From positions 1 to 35,097 of the forward strand of contig JAJPHO010000191.1 in assembly GCA_021325215.1 (NCBI GenBank): a stretch of 35,097 nt of DNA, in the 5' to 3' direction. Below are positions 1 to 7,499 of the stretch, piece after piece. The stretch is from Alphaproteobacteria bacterium (GTDB lineage: Bacteria; Pseudomonadota; Alphaproteobacteria; Rhodospirillales; Magnetospirillaceae). The position numbers were made by a program, and so were the translations under genes. Below the pieces are notes generated by a model that was given only the letters and a program-made list of their open reading frames with translations, did no database searches and was not told where the DNA came from. Within the stretch, counting starts at the first letter, position 1. Every line of letters starts with the position of its first letter.

Positions 1-894
1 CAGATGGTCTATTTCACCTATTCCGAAGGCTTCCGCCCGGGCGCCTTCAGCCGCTCGGCCAAGACCGGCCTGCAGGACGGCGCCGGCCAGCCGCAGTTCA
101 TCGCGCCACTGGGCTATGCCCCCGATTATCTGACCAATTATGAAATCGGCACCAAGAGCGAGTTCTTCGACAAGCGCCTGCAGTTCAACGCGTCCGCCTA
201 TTACATGCAGTGGACCAACGTTCAGCAGTTCCTCTACAACCCGACCTACGGCCTGAACAACACCGTCGGCATCAACGGCGCGGATTACGACATCAAGGGC
301 ATCGAGACCCAGATCGTCGCCAAGCCGCTGGAAGGCTGGACCTTCAACAGCGCGGCGTCCTGGAACCTCAACACCCAGGCCTCCTCGCCCTGCTTGACCA
401 ACGACAATCCGCTGACCGCCACCGACGGCAACACCATCGGCGCCAAGCCCGGCCAGTGCATCACCCAGGCCAAGTTCAACGGCGGCATCAACCCGGTGCC
501 GAACGTGCTCGGCCAGATCGGCTCGATCGCCCCGTTCTCGCCGCGCTGGCAGGGCAGCGCCCATCTGCGCTACGACACCAAGATCGCCGACTACAAGGCC
601 TATGGCTCGTTCGGCGTCAGCTACATCGGCGCCATGAACAGCCAGCCCGCCAACTACACGTCGGGCGACGGCGTGCTGGTTCCCAACACCACCTTCCTGC
701 TGTATCGCCAGCCGTCCTACTACACCCTGGACGCCAATTTCGGCGTGATGAAGGACAATTGGAGCATCGGCCTGTTCGGCTCCAACCTCAACAACAGCCA
801 TGCCAGCATGTTCACCTCTTCGGCCCAGTTCATCAAAGCCGAGGTTCCGGTGCGGCCGGCGGTGGTCGGTCTGAAGATCGGCGCGACCTTCTGA
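1..894 (+). CDS. TonB-dependent receptor, C-terminal part (5' cut by window edge)
   Basis: This is the C-terminal ~297 residues of an outer-membrane TonB-dependent receptor. The reading frame is open from base 1, so the plug domain and first strands lie outside the window. Visible hallmarks are the strand-type segment around YFTYSEGFRPGAFSR, a receptor phrase found in many sphingomonad/caulobacter-type receptors. Further signs are alternating aromatic and polar strands (YEIGTKSEFFDKRLQFNASAY, WTFNSAASWNLN) and a last strand VGLKIGATF ending in the phenylalanine needed for BAM-dependent insertion. Two cysteines flank a long extracellular-type loop (SSPCLTND...GQCIT). The substrate cannot be read from this part. 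A perfect GC-rich hairpin follows the stop, so it closes its own transcript and the sulfotransferase downstream is probably separate. Confidence 0.9.
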   Translation, partial: QMVYFTYSEGFRPGAFSRSAKTGLQDGAGQPQFIAPLGYAPDYLTNYEIGTKSEFFDKRLQFNASAYYMQWTNVQQFLYNPTYGLNNTVGINGADYDIKGIETQIVAKPLEGWTFNSAASWNLNTQASSPCLTNDNPLTATDGNTIGAKPGQCITQAKFNGGINPVPNVLGQIGSIAPFSPRWQGSAHLRYDTKIADYKAYGSFGVSYIGAMNSQPANYTSGDGVLVPNTTFLLYRQPSYYTLDANFGVMKDNWSIGLFGSNLNNSHASMFTSSAQFIKAEVPVRPAVVGLKIGATF

Positions 895-918
895 GCCTCT
901 CCTCAGCAGGATCGCCGA

Positions 919-950
919 CGGGCGGGCCTTGTGCCCGCCCGCTTTATTTG
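919..950 (+). terminator. Rho-independent terminator after TonB receptor
   Basis: A perfect 9-bp stem (CGGGCGGGC, 919-927, with GCCCGCCCG, 933-941) with loop CTTGT is followed by CTTTATTTG. It lies 24 bases after the receptor stop. It also argues against the upstream GTG (931) as the start of the next gene, because that start falls inside the hairpin. Confidence 0.85.
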
Positions 951-963
951 TATCGTGGGGATC

Positions 964-2946
964 ATGGAAGCTGACGTCATCAGGCTGCGCGAGTGGCAAC
1001 ATCAGGGCCGGCACGAGCAGGTGCTGGCGGAAACCACCGTCCATCTTCAGGCTTTTCCGGAAAACCGCGATCTGCTGCTGCTGGCCGCGACCAGCCTGCG
1101 CCATCTGAAACGGCTCGACGAAGCCTATGCCCGCCTCGACCAGCTGGAAGCGCTTCACCCCCGCCTCAGCCTGCTGCATCAGGAACGCGGCATGTGCCAT
1201 GTCCAGCGCCGCGACGCGCCGGCGGCGATCGAGGCGCTGCTGTGGGCGGTCAACATCAATTCCGCTCTGCCCGCCAGCCGGAGCATGCTGGAAGGGCTGT
1301 ACCGCCTGACCGGCGACAGCGAGAACGCCGCCACCGCCGCCGCCCATGTCGCCAAGCTGAGATCGCTGCCGCCGGTGGTGGTGCAGGCCTATGCCCTGTT
1401 CCATGACGGCGAGCTCGCCTTGGCCGAACCGATGATTCGCGACTTCCTGCTGCGGCATGGCGACCATCCGGAGGCGATGCGCCTGCTGGCCAAGATCGGC
1501 CTGGCCCACGACGTTCTCGACGATGCCGAACTGCTGCTGGCCGCCGTGCTGCGCCTGGCCCCGGATTTCCGCGCCGCCCGCCACGATTACGCCGAGACCC
1601 TGGTTCGCCGCCACAAATACCGCGAAGCCGCCATCGAGACCGCCCGCCTGCTGGAACTCGATCCCGGCAATCCGGAATTCCTCATGCTGGCCGCCACCAC
1701 GGCGATCAGCTCGGGCGACAATGACCGCGCCCTGGCGATCTATCGCGGCATGATCGTCGGCGTCCCCGATGCGCCGGACACCTATCTGTGGCACGGCCAC
1801 GCGCTCAAGACCGTGGGCGATGCCGAAAAGGGCGTGACCGCCTATCGCCGCGCCGCCTTCCTCCGCCCGGATTTCGGCGACGCCTATTGGAGCCTCGCCA
1901 ATCTCAAGCGCTATCGCTTCACCGATGACGAGATCGCCCGGATGGGCGCGGCGGAGACCTTGCCCAAGATCGCGGTGCCCGACCGTTATCACCTCAGCTT
2001 CGCCTTGGGCAAAGCCCATGAAGACCGCGGCGATTATGCCGAATCCTGGCGCTATTATGCCCAGGGCAACGCGCTGAAGCGCGCGGAGAGCCGCTATCGG
2101 CCGGAAATCATCGAGACCAATACCCGCCTGCAGAAGGCGGTGATGACCCCGGACTTCCTGGCCGCCCGCCGGGGTTGGGGACATGACGCGCCCGATCCGA
2201 TCTTCATCGTCGGCCTGCCGCGCGCCGGCTCGACCCTGCTCGAACAGATCCTCGCCTCACATTCCCAGGTGGAAGGCACGCAGGAACTGGCCGAGATCCA
2301 GCGCAACGTGGTCGAGCTGAACGGCCGTGACGCCGATCTCGACAACCCGCCTTATCCCGGCGTGCTGGCCGATCTGAAGCCCGAGGATTTCGTCCGGCTG
2401 GGCGAGGCTTTCATACGCGACACCCGCATCCATCGCGGCGACAAGCCCTTCTTCATCGACAAAATGCCGAACAATTTCCGCCATATCGGGCTGATCCACC
2501 TGATGCTGCCCAACGCCAAGATCATCGATGCGCGCCGCGAGCCGATGTCCTGCTGCTTCTCCAACCTCAAGCAGCTGTTCGCCAAGGGCCAGGAATTCAC
2601 CTACAGCGCCGAGGACATCGCGCGTTATTACCGCACCTATCTCGACATCATGGCGCATTGGGACGCGGTCCTGCCCGGCAAGGTGCTGCGCGTCCATCAC
2701 GAGGATGTGGTCGACGATCTGGAAGGCAGCGTGCGGCGCATCCTCGCTTATTGCGGCCTGTCCTTCGAACAGGCCTGCGTCGAGTTCCACAAGACCGAGC
2801 GCAGCGTCCGCACGCCCAGCTCGGAGCAGGTGCGCCAGCCGATCTTCCGCGACGGGCTGGAGCAGTGGAAAAACTTCGAACCCTGGCTGGAGCCCCTGCG
2901 CCTGGCACTGGGCGACGCTCTGATCCGCTATCGCGCCCAGCCATGA
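964..2946 (+). CDS. TPR-repeat sulfotransferase
   Basis: A 660-residue protein with an N-terminal tetratricopeptide region (about residues 10-370, repeated A-x2-Y-x-R and LDPGNPEFL-type helices) and a C-terminal PAPS-dependent sulfotransferase domain. The 5'-phosphosulfate loop is FIVGLPRAGSTLLEQILASH at about residues 413-432. The 3'-phosphate-binding region is around AKIIDARREPMSCCFSNLKQ near residue 520, followed by HHEDVVDD. This two-part architecture is common in alphaproteobacteria, often near TonB receptors; substrates are mostly unknown. It is probably cytosolic, since no signal peptide is seen. I chose ATG 964 because the in-frame GTG 33 bases upstream lies inside the terminator. The ribosome site (GGGG, 957-960) is rather close. 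The stop overlaps the next start as ATGA, so the deaminase-like gene is probably translationally coupled. Confidence 0.88.
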   Translation: MEADVIRLREWQHQGRHEQVLAETTVHLQAFPENRDLLLLAATSLRHLKRLDEAYARLDQLEALHPRLSLLHQERGMCHVQRRDAPAAIEALLWAVNINSALPASRSMLEGLYRLTGDSENAATAAAHVAKLRSLPPVVVQAYALFHDGELALAEPMIRDFLLRHGDHPEAMRLLAKIGLAHDVLDDAELLLAAVLRLAPDFRAARHDYAETLVRRHKYREAAIETARLLELDPGNPEFLMLAATTAISSGDNDRALAIYRGMIVGVPDAPDTYLWHGHALKTVGDAEKGVTAYRRAAFLRPDFGDAYWSLANLKRYRFTDDEIARMGAAETLPKIAVPDRYHLSFALGKAHEDRGDYAESWRYYAQGNALKRAESRYRPEIIETNTRLQKAVMTPDFLAARRGWGHDAPDPIFIVGLPRAGSTLLEQILASHSQVEGTQELAEIQRNVVELNGRDADLDNPPYPGVLADLKPEDFVRLGEAFIRDTRIHRGDKPFFIDKMPNNFRHIGLIHLMLPNAKIIDARREPMSCCFSNLKQLFAKGQEFTYSAEDIARYYRTYLDIMAHWDAVLPGKVLRVHHEDVVDDLEGSVRRILAYCGLSFEQACVEFHKTERSVRTPSSEQVRQPIFRDGLEQWKNFEPWLEPLRLALGDALIRYRAQP

Positions 2947-4247
2947 AGCCGATCGGGCGGCGGGCCGTCCTTCGTCAGATCCTGCCCGCCGCCGCGGTGC
3001 CGCTGCTTGGCGGCATCGCCCTGCCCGCTTGCGCCCAGACCGCGAAGATCGCCGACGCGGACCGGGCTGTCGGCGCGGCGTTGCGGCAGGCGATGATCGC
3101 GGCGGATATGAAGACGTTCCCGGTGGGCGGCGTCCTGCTGCACAACGCAACGGGCGCGGTGCTGCACGCCATCCCCAACCGGGTCATGGGAAGATTGCCC
3201 GACGGCAAGACCGCCACCCGCGATCCGACGGCGCACGGCGAGCGGCAGCTGGTCTCCTGGTATTACGAGAACAAGCGGCGGCTCGACCTGCCCGAACCGG
3301 GCGAGCTGACGGTGATCACCTCGCTCGATCCCTGCATCATGTGCGCCGGCGCTTTGCTGGCCGCCGGCTTTCATGTCGGCGTGGGCGCGTTCGACAGCTG
3401 GGTGGGCGTCAATTACCGACAGGATTGCCAGTTCCAAACCCTGCCGCCCACTCTGGCGGAGCGCGCCAGGAACCGGTTCGGCTATTACCAGGCGGGCGAC
3501 AGCCGCGCCGATCCGCCGCTCTATGTGCGGCCCTATCAGGGCACGCCGACGCTTCCCTTCCACGACAGCCGGATCAGCCCCGAAACCTATATGGGCTGCG
3601 GCGCCCTCTTCACCGCCGGCCTCTCGGCGGTGAACGCAGCCAAGGGCAATGACGGCGGCCCGCCCGACACGCTGTCCGATCCCTATTACCTGCCGGAGAA
3701 TTCGCGGATAAAGACGATCTACCGCGAGATCTATCCCGACGCTTTCACGCTGAAGGTTCCCGGCTGGCGGCAGACCCGCACGCCGGATCGGGCCGTGCTG
3801 CAAGCGCTCGACCGCGTGGGCGGTTCCAACGCCGTCGCCTTCATCGATCCGTTCGGCAATGTCGTGCTGTGCCTGGGCGAGGAGGACGGCATCGACACCG
3901 CCTTGCTGCGTGTCACCCGCGCCTATGCCGAACGCCGCTTCTCTCTGCGCGAACAGGACCGCGATTACCCGCCGGACCAATGGTCGACGCGCTATCTCAC
4001 CCAGCCGGGCTATGGCGCCTTCGTCTATCGCGACGCGCCCGACCCACAGGATGCGCGCACCATCCTGTCGTTCGGCGCCTATGGCTCGACCATGGCCGGG
4101 CCGATCCCGGCAGGCTATGAGCGGAATTTCCTCTATTACCGCCTGCGCGGCGGCGTTAGTCAGGCCGATATCGACAAAACCATCGCCGCGCTGCCGCCCT
4201 TCTACACCCAGACGGTCAAGATGGAATTAGTCCACATATCCAGCTGA
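2943..4247 (+). CDS. Exported cytidine-deaminase-fold protein (Tat-type signal)
   Basis: A 434-residue protein whose first half is a zinc deaminase of the CDA/TadA superfamily. H98-G-E100 supplies the zinc histidine and proton-shuttle glutamate, and P130-C131-I-M-C134-A-G supplies the two zinc cysteines, preceded by TVITSLD as in nucleoside and tRNA deaminases. The N-terminus reads as an export signal: RR at residues 6-7, then a hydrophobic segment to ALPACAQ near residue 28, resembling a Tat signal. The ~260-residue C-terminal half, rich in aromatic residues, is not recognised. The reading frame stays open upstream inside the sulfotransferase gene. ATG 2943 is preferred because it overlaps that gene's stop (ATGA) and begins the signal peptide. 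Most deaminases of this fold are cytosolic, so an exported one is unusual. The substrate is unknown. Confidence 0.8.
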   Translation: MKPIGRRAVLRQILPAAAVPLLGGIALPACAQTAKIADADRAVGAALRQAMIAADMKTFPVGGVLLHNATGAVLHAIPNRVMGRLPDGKTATRDPTAHGERQLVSWYYENKRRLDLPEPGELTVITSLDPCIMCAGALLAAGFHVGVGAFDSWVGVNYRQDCQFQTLPPTLAERARNRFGYYQAGDSRADPPLYVRPYQGTPTLPFHDSRISPETYMGCGALFTAGLSAVNAAKGNDGGPPDTLSDPYYLPENSRIKTIYREIYPDAFTLKVPGWRQTRTPDRAVLQALDRVGGSNAVAFIDPFGNVVLCLGEEDGIDTALLRVTRAYAERRFSLREQDRDYPPDQWSTRYLTQPGYGAFVYRDAPDPQDARTILSFGAYGSTMAGPIPAGYERNFLYYRLRGGVSQADIDKTIAALPPFYTQTVKMELVHISS

Positions 4248-4338
4248 CTAATCACCCATTTAAATCCACTATTTTTGTAGATGAATAGTTCCTATCCATC
4301 CCAGACAGGGTTGTTCTCCCCAACCCGTCCCGTCTTCG

Positions 4339-4371
4339 AGCCGTGCTTCCGTCCAGGAGCACGGCTTTTTT
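4339..4371 (+). terminator. Rho-independent terminator after deaminase-like gene
   Basis: A perfect 9-bp stem AGCCGTGCT (4339-4347) / AGCACGGCT (4358-4366), with a 10-base loop, leads into TTTTT. It is oriented for the plus strand only, since no A-run precedes it. A smaller hairpin, GGGTTG/CAACCC, lies at 4308-4326. Confidence 0.9.
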
Positions 4372-4379
4372 AGTCGGCA

Positions 4380-4988
4380 TCACTTGGACAGAAGAGCGGT
4401 GATTTCCTTCTGGCGGGCCTTATCCAGCATAGAGTTCTGCTTCATCATCGCCAGCGGGGTCTCGCCATAGGAATTGCGCAGACTCTTGTCGGCGCCATGG
4501 TCGAGCAACAGGCGGATCGCCCCGAGATAGCCCCGATAGGCGGCCCAATGCAGAGCGGTCAGCTTCAATTCGTCCGTGGCGGCATTCACATCGGCGCCGC
4601 TGTCGAGCAGCAGTTTGACGGCCGCCAATTGGCCATCGGACTGCTCGACATTTCCGCCATGGCCCGCCGCGAGGATAAGCGGCGAATTTCCGTTGGTGTC
4701 GCGAAGATTGACCTGGGCGCCATGACTCAACAACCAGCGCATGGTCTCGATCTGCTGCGTGTCGTTGTAGCCGAGGATCTGCATCAGCAGGAAGGTGATG
4801 ACCGTATCCCCGCTGTGATTGCGGGCATTCGGGTCGGCGCCATGCGCCACCAGGGTCTTGACGGTTTCGAGCTCGCCGGTCGAAGCGGCCTCGATCAGCT
4901 GCTCATTCCTGTCCGCGGCCGAGGCGGCGCTGAAGAATGCGATCAATCCCAGGACTGGAAACAGCCTGCTGGCCATCCGAAACATCAT
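4380..4988 (-). CDS. Periplasmic ankyrin-repeat protein
   Basis: A 202-residue protein with a cleavable signal peptide (MMFRMASRLFPVLGLIAFFS, then AASAA, processing near residue 25) and four to five ankyrin repeats. Typical repeat phrases are LVAHGADPNARNHSGDTV, LLSHGAQVNLRDTNGNSPL, LLDSGADVNAATDELKLTAL and LLDHGADKSLRNSYGETPL. Ankyrin repeats bind other proteins, and exported small ankyrin proteins of this kind occur in many proteobacteria. The partner cannot be inferred. A GGGGG ribosome site lies 3 bases before the first ATG and 6 before the second (4985), so the second Met may be the true start. The gene is transcribed away from the transposon-like island, whose left edge lies about 75 bases upstream and may have displaced its original promoter. 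Confidence 0.88.
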   Translation of the reverse strand: MMFRMASRLFPVLGLIAFFSAASAADRNEQLIEAASTGELETVKTLVAHGADPNARNHSGDTVITFLLMQILGYNDTQQIETMRWLLSHGAQVNLRDTNGNSPLILAAGHGGNVEQSDGQLAAVKLLLDSGADVNAATDELKLTALHWAAYRGYLGAIRLLLDHGADKSLRNSYGETPLAMMKQNSMLDKARQKEITALLSK

Positions 4989-5057
4989 TTTCCCCCGCCA
5001 TATCGAAGCGCCCGTATTGGTAGCACGAACAGGCGATAATCGCCGACAAGCTTTACG

Positions 5058-5062
5058 GCGAC
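5058..5062. repeat. Left copy of 5-bp target duplication (GCGAC)
   Basis: GCGAC here matches GCGAC at 7957-7961. A 5-bp duplication is the known product of Tn7, Mu and Tn5053-family insertion. Alone, five matching bases are weak; the equal 18-base distance from each copy to the first end motif makes it credible. Confidence 0.5.
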
Positions 5063-5190
5063 CGCAGGCTAGCGCTTTAAGTGAGCAATTCCGGTGCTCC
5101 GCATGAAAGCGTCACACCGATAGATGAGCAATCGAGACAGCTATAGATGGGCATAAGTCGCATATTTACAGCTTTAAATGAGCGCGTATT
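5063..5190. repeat. Left-end array of transposase-binding-like motifs
   Basis: Four copies read on the plus strand toward the element interior: CTTTAAGTGAGCAATT (5075-5090), GATAGATGAGCAAT (5119-5132), ACAGCTATAGATGGGCAT (5137-5154) and ACAGCTTTAAATGAGC (5168-5183). Core-to-core spacings are 43, 23 and 31 bases. The same motif occurs inverted at the right end. No gene is seen between 4989 and 5333; the rest of that stretch is AT-rich leader to the gene at 5334. Confidence 0.65.
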
Positions 5191-5333
5191 TGTTGAAATT
5201 CTATATTTATCAATAAGATGACATTAACATCTTACAAGATTTTTCGCCCGTTAAATAAGGCGCACCCCAGCTCAGACGGGAAGATCTCGGCCGTCAAGCC
5301 TATAAGTACAATGCAAGGAAAAGGCGGGATGAA

Positions 5334-5663
5334 ATGACCCCCAGTGAATATGCGATCCTCAATACGTTATTTATCGGATTAGCCCTACTCCTATTCTTCA
5401 TAGTCATGATACCTTACAGAGCGCTTCAACCAAAAGGATACGGGCTGCTGTTCTACGCCCTGTTGCTTACACTCTGCGCCTGCTTGACCTATGGACTCTA
5501 TAATGACGAATTGCAGGTGCTCGCAGATTCGATTGCCTCTTCGTCGGTTACTGCGAAACTCGCAAGCAATTTACGCATCTTGGTATTCGTTGTGCCCGGG
5601 CTGATGTTGGGGGTGGCTGCGAACTTGATCACCGCCTACTTGCAAGCGCCGAAAATCAAGTGA
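5334..5663 (+). CDS. Small membrane protein, unknown function (cargo)
   Basis: A 109-residue protein with three predicted membrane segments: about residues 8-29 (ILNTLFIGLALLLFFIVMI), 37-54 (GLLFYALLLTLCACLTYG) and 82-101 (LRILVFVVPGLMLGVAANLI). A loop of about 27 residues follows the second segment. The start is supported by a purine-rich AAGGAAAAGGCGGG stretch just upstream. I do not recognise a family. It lies inside the transposon-like island, directly inboard of the left end, so it is probably cargo. The last codons and stop (TCAAGTGAG) are repeated 19 bases further on as TCAAGTGAG, a small tandem duplication over the 3' end. Superinfection-immunity or toxin-type membrane proteins are possible, but nothing specific supports either. 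Confidence 0.6.
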   Translation: MTPSEYAILNTLFIGLALLLFFIVMIPYRALQPKGYGLLFYALLLTLCACLTYGLYNDELQVLADSIASSSVTAKLASNLRILVFVVPGLMLGVAANLITAYLQAPKIK

Positions 5664-6284
5664 GCCCCCCCCCTTCAAGTGAGGCCCCTAGCCATCGGTC
5701 ACGTTCCGTTCTTCGGCAAGCCGGATAACTCTCGCAATCATGCATGGTCTTTGAGAAACGCGCTCAAATCGAGTATGCTAAGGCTATGCAAATCGCGCCG
5801 CTCATATCCAGGGCTACCGAAGTTGCGGCTCTAATAGCCGCGATGGCGCTTAGTTTGCGTGAGCTTACGCGCCTTCTATCCGCTTGGAACTCTTGCATGA
5901 ATGTCGTGCATATTAAAAAAACCTAATTTTTGCACACATTTGCACAACCACAGACACTTTCCCTCCGCTGAAAAACTCTTTTTGGGCGCAATGATTTTGC
6001 ACCTGGAGCCTCCCTGCTTCCCACGAAGCCAACAGCGCAATACTCCCGATTTAGGTGTATTTTAGTTTTAGCCACCCCGCAGGCATCTATCTGCGTCCCG
6101 ATTGAAATACCCTCTATATCCCTTACCTTCCTGCCTTTAGGCACTTAAGCAGGGAATGCAGGCTCTCGATTTTGCAAACAACCCATGGTAGTTTTCGCCA
6201 TGGGAGAAGGTGAGTGAATTCTAAAGAAAAAATAGGCCGAGTGCCGGCGGCACTGATGGTTGCTCCAGCTACTCGGGCGAATCA
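5664..6284. other. 620-bp cargo stretch without a convincing gene
   Basis: Low-GC DNA inside the island. Short open frames exist (60 residues at 5744-5926 plus; 73 residues at 5923-6144 minus, GTG start), but neither has a recognisable domain or a clear ribosome site. Visible structure includes a near repeat TTTGCACACA/TTTGCACAAC at 5936-5956, a hairpin CCCATGG/CCATGGG at 6182-6204, and AGTGCC/GGCACT near 6239-6254 just before the next gene fragment. It probably holds eroded remains of lost cargo. Confidence 0.5.
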
Positions 6285-6521
6285 GTGCCACTAATCAACA
6301 AACTGGGGCTCGCCCTCATCGCTGACGTGATGGATTGGAGCACGGACGAAGCCACGCGTGAATATGCCTGGCTGCGACTGATGGCATCCGTGAAATATGA
6401 TGGCTACTCCGATTTCCGTGCCGGAGTGCGGTTTCTCGAAAATCTAGCCACCTGGCTTCGGCAGTTCCAAAAGGAAGATCGCACCACCGCATACACCTTC
6501 GTAAAGGAGCGGATGAGCTAT
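6285..6521 (+). pseudogene. Truncated phosphoribosyltransferase-like conflict protein, N-terminal fragment
   Basis: About 78 residues from a GTG start (VPLINKLGLALIADVMDWST...) continuing through YAWLRLMASVKYDGY, RFLENLATWLRQF and AYTFVKERM. From memory this resembles the helical N-terminal part of large bacterial proteins annotated as phosphoribosyltransferase-like (PRTase-CE), which are associated with defence or conflict loci. The resemblance stops at about 6515. Beyond this the frame only shadows the antisense 3' end of the NADAR gene and runs on to 6728 without meaning. The catalytic domain is therefore missing: a deletion or recombination joined this fragment tail-to-tail with the NADAR gene, whose stop codon overlaps it. 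No good ribosome site is seen before the GTG, so the 5' end may also be damaged. Confidence 0.45.
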
Positions 6522-7015
6522 TCGGCAGCAGCAAGAGAGGTAGCTTTAGCGCCGCCCAATTCAGATCGCAGCTTGGTGCGAAGCTCCATTAGGAGTACGC
6601 CCAACATGTTGCGCCCTACACCGTTGACTTCACCCCACAACCGGTTGACCTCGTTGTCGACGGTTGCGGTCTCGACCAGGCGGGCCTCGCCGGTCGAAAG
6701 CAGTAATTCCTTCAGATCGCTATGCTGAGTAAATTTTGCGTAGAGTACGGCGCGCATGCGATCGAATTTGCTCGTCGACCATCCGGGCGCCACGTCCCAA
6801 TAATAAAGACCGTGCGCTGCCATGGCCAGCAATGCTGGTGAGGGTGCTTCCATGAGCCACTTCTTCACGGCGGGCTTGCGGGCTTTACCGGCCTGATACG
6901 CGTGTTCGCTGGTCGCGAACGCCTCATCCTCGAACACGATCTCGCGGCGGTAGAGATTGCTGAAGGCGCCATAAGGCTTTTCGCTGGCCCGGTAGAAGCG
7001 GATCTCGTCGCCCAT
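6518..7015 (-). CDS. NADAR-domain protein (YbiA-like)
   Basis: A 165-residue protein with the full NADAR signature. It shows IRFYRASEKPYGAFSNLY (residues 5-22), T35-S-E-H-A-Y-Q-A-G-K44, KFDRMRAVLYAKFTQH, LLLSTGEARLVE, WGE and GRNMLGVLLMELR. NADAR proteins act on N-glycosidic ADP-ribose or riboside bonds. YbiA-type members are linked to riboflavin-pathway intermediates, and others remove ADP-ribose from guanine bases and serve as antitoxins to DarT1-like DNA ADP-ribosyltransferases. I chose ATG 7015 because AAGGAG sits six bases upstream; the longer frame to 7078 would run through the operator-like palindrome. No DarT-like toxin is visible nearby, so this is either a lone protective enzyme or the survivor of a broken pair. 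It is divergent from the HTH gene at 7050. Confidence 0.85.
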   Translation of the reverse strand: MGDEIRFYRASEKPYGAFSNLYRREIVFEDEAFATSEHAYQAGKARKPAVKKWLMEAPSPALLAMAAHGLYYWDVAPGWSTSKFDRMRAVLYAKFTQHSDLKELLLSTGEARLVETATVDNEVNRLWGEVNGVGRNMLGVLLMELRTKLRSELGGAKATSLAAAE

Positions 7016-7025
7016 CGTCTGCTCC

Positions 7026-7039
7026 TTGCAAATTTGCAA
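7026..7039. promoter_or_regulatory. Perfect 14-bp palindrome, candidate operator
   Basis: TTGCAAATTTGCAA is perfectly self-complementary and lies in the 34-bp gap between the NADAR start and the divergent HTH gene. A second, imperfect palindrome (ATGCTAATTCGCAT, 7050-7063) overlaps the HTH start. The position suits autoregulation by the HTH protein with co-control of NADAR. Confidence 0.55.
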
Positions 7040-7049
7040 TATATAAATA

Positions 7050-7457
7050 ATGCTAATTCGCATGAAGCCGACAAGCAAGCAGTTAGACGATCTGAAGGCC
7101 TCGATTGCGGCCGCGAAGGGAGAAAAAGGGCTCTCGAATGCGGAAATCGCGCGAATTTCAGACGTTCACCCCAGCCAGGTAGGGCGAATCTGCGAAGGCG
7201 GCTTCAGAACGTTCAGCTTCAATGTTGTGCGAATCTGCAAAGCGCTCGACGTCACCGTGCCGCACCTCGAGGCGAACCGCGGCAAGATGGACCCCGCGCT
7301 AGCGCAAGCTTACTCGAATGTGCGCAGACTCTGGGAGGAGACACCGGAAAGTGCGGCGGCGATCACACGAATCCTCAATTTGATCCTCGATCTGCAAAAT
7401 CCGCGCAAGCGCAAGGACCGCACTCCCACTCCCCAAACAGGGGAACAGAAGGTCTAA
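7050..7457 (+). CDS. HTH (XRE-like) DNA-binding protein
   Basis: A 135-residue protein. Residues about 20-70 form a helix-turn-helix: LSNAEIARISDVHPSQVGRI is the HTH core, and FNVVRICKALDVTVPHL is the stabilising helix of lambda-repressor-like domains. The C-terminal half has a helical stretch (AQAYSNVRRLWEETPESAAAITRILNLILDL) and a charged tail; no peptidase or ligand domain is seen. It starts divergently from the NADAR gene across a 14-bp palindrome and probably represses both. ATG 7050 or ATG 7062 could be used; neither has a ribosome site, so leaderless translation is possible. It belongs to the cargo of the island. Confidence 0.75.
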   Translation: MLIRMKPTSKQLDDLKASIAAAKGEKGLSNAEIARISDVHPSQVGRICEGGFRTFSFNVVRICKALDVTVPHLEANRGKMDPALAQAYSNVRRLWEETPESAAAITRILNLILDLQNPRKRKDRTPTPQTGEQKV

Positions 7458-7499
7458 GGACATACCCCCCCTAAATCTAAGCGATCGACCATAACCCAC

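Noticed and set aside
2658-2942. Upstream extension of the deaminase-like frame inside the sulfotransferase gene
   Set aside because: Codon pattern and protein motifs belong to the sulfotransferase frame; the signal peptide and ATGA overlap place the true start at 2943.
5058-5190. Direct copy of the tRNA-Gln 3' end as an integrase attachment site
   Set aside because: I looked for the last ~20 bases of the tRNA at the left boundary and did not find them, and there is no integrase gene; the end-motif arrays explain the boundaries better.
5744-5926. 60-codon plus-strand frame in the cargo region
   Set aside because: No ribosome site or recognisable domain; composition fits decayed DNA.
5923-6144. 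73-codon minus-strand frame with GTG start
   Set aside because: No domain or clear initiation signal; kept only as part of the uncharacterised cargo stretch.
6518-7457. Complete DarT/NADAR toxin-antitoxin pair
   Set aside because: The partner of NADAR is an HTH protein with no ADP-ribosyltransferase motifs; no DarT-like frame lies in the island.
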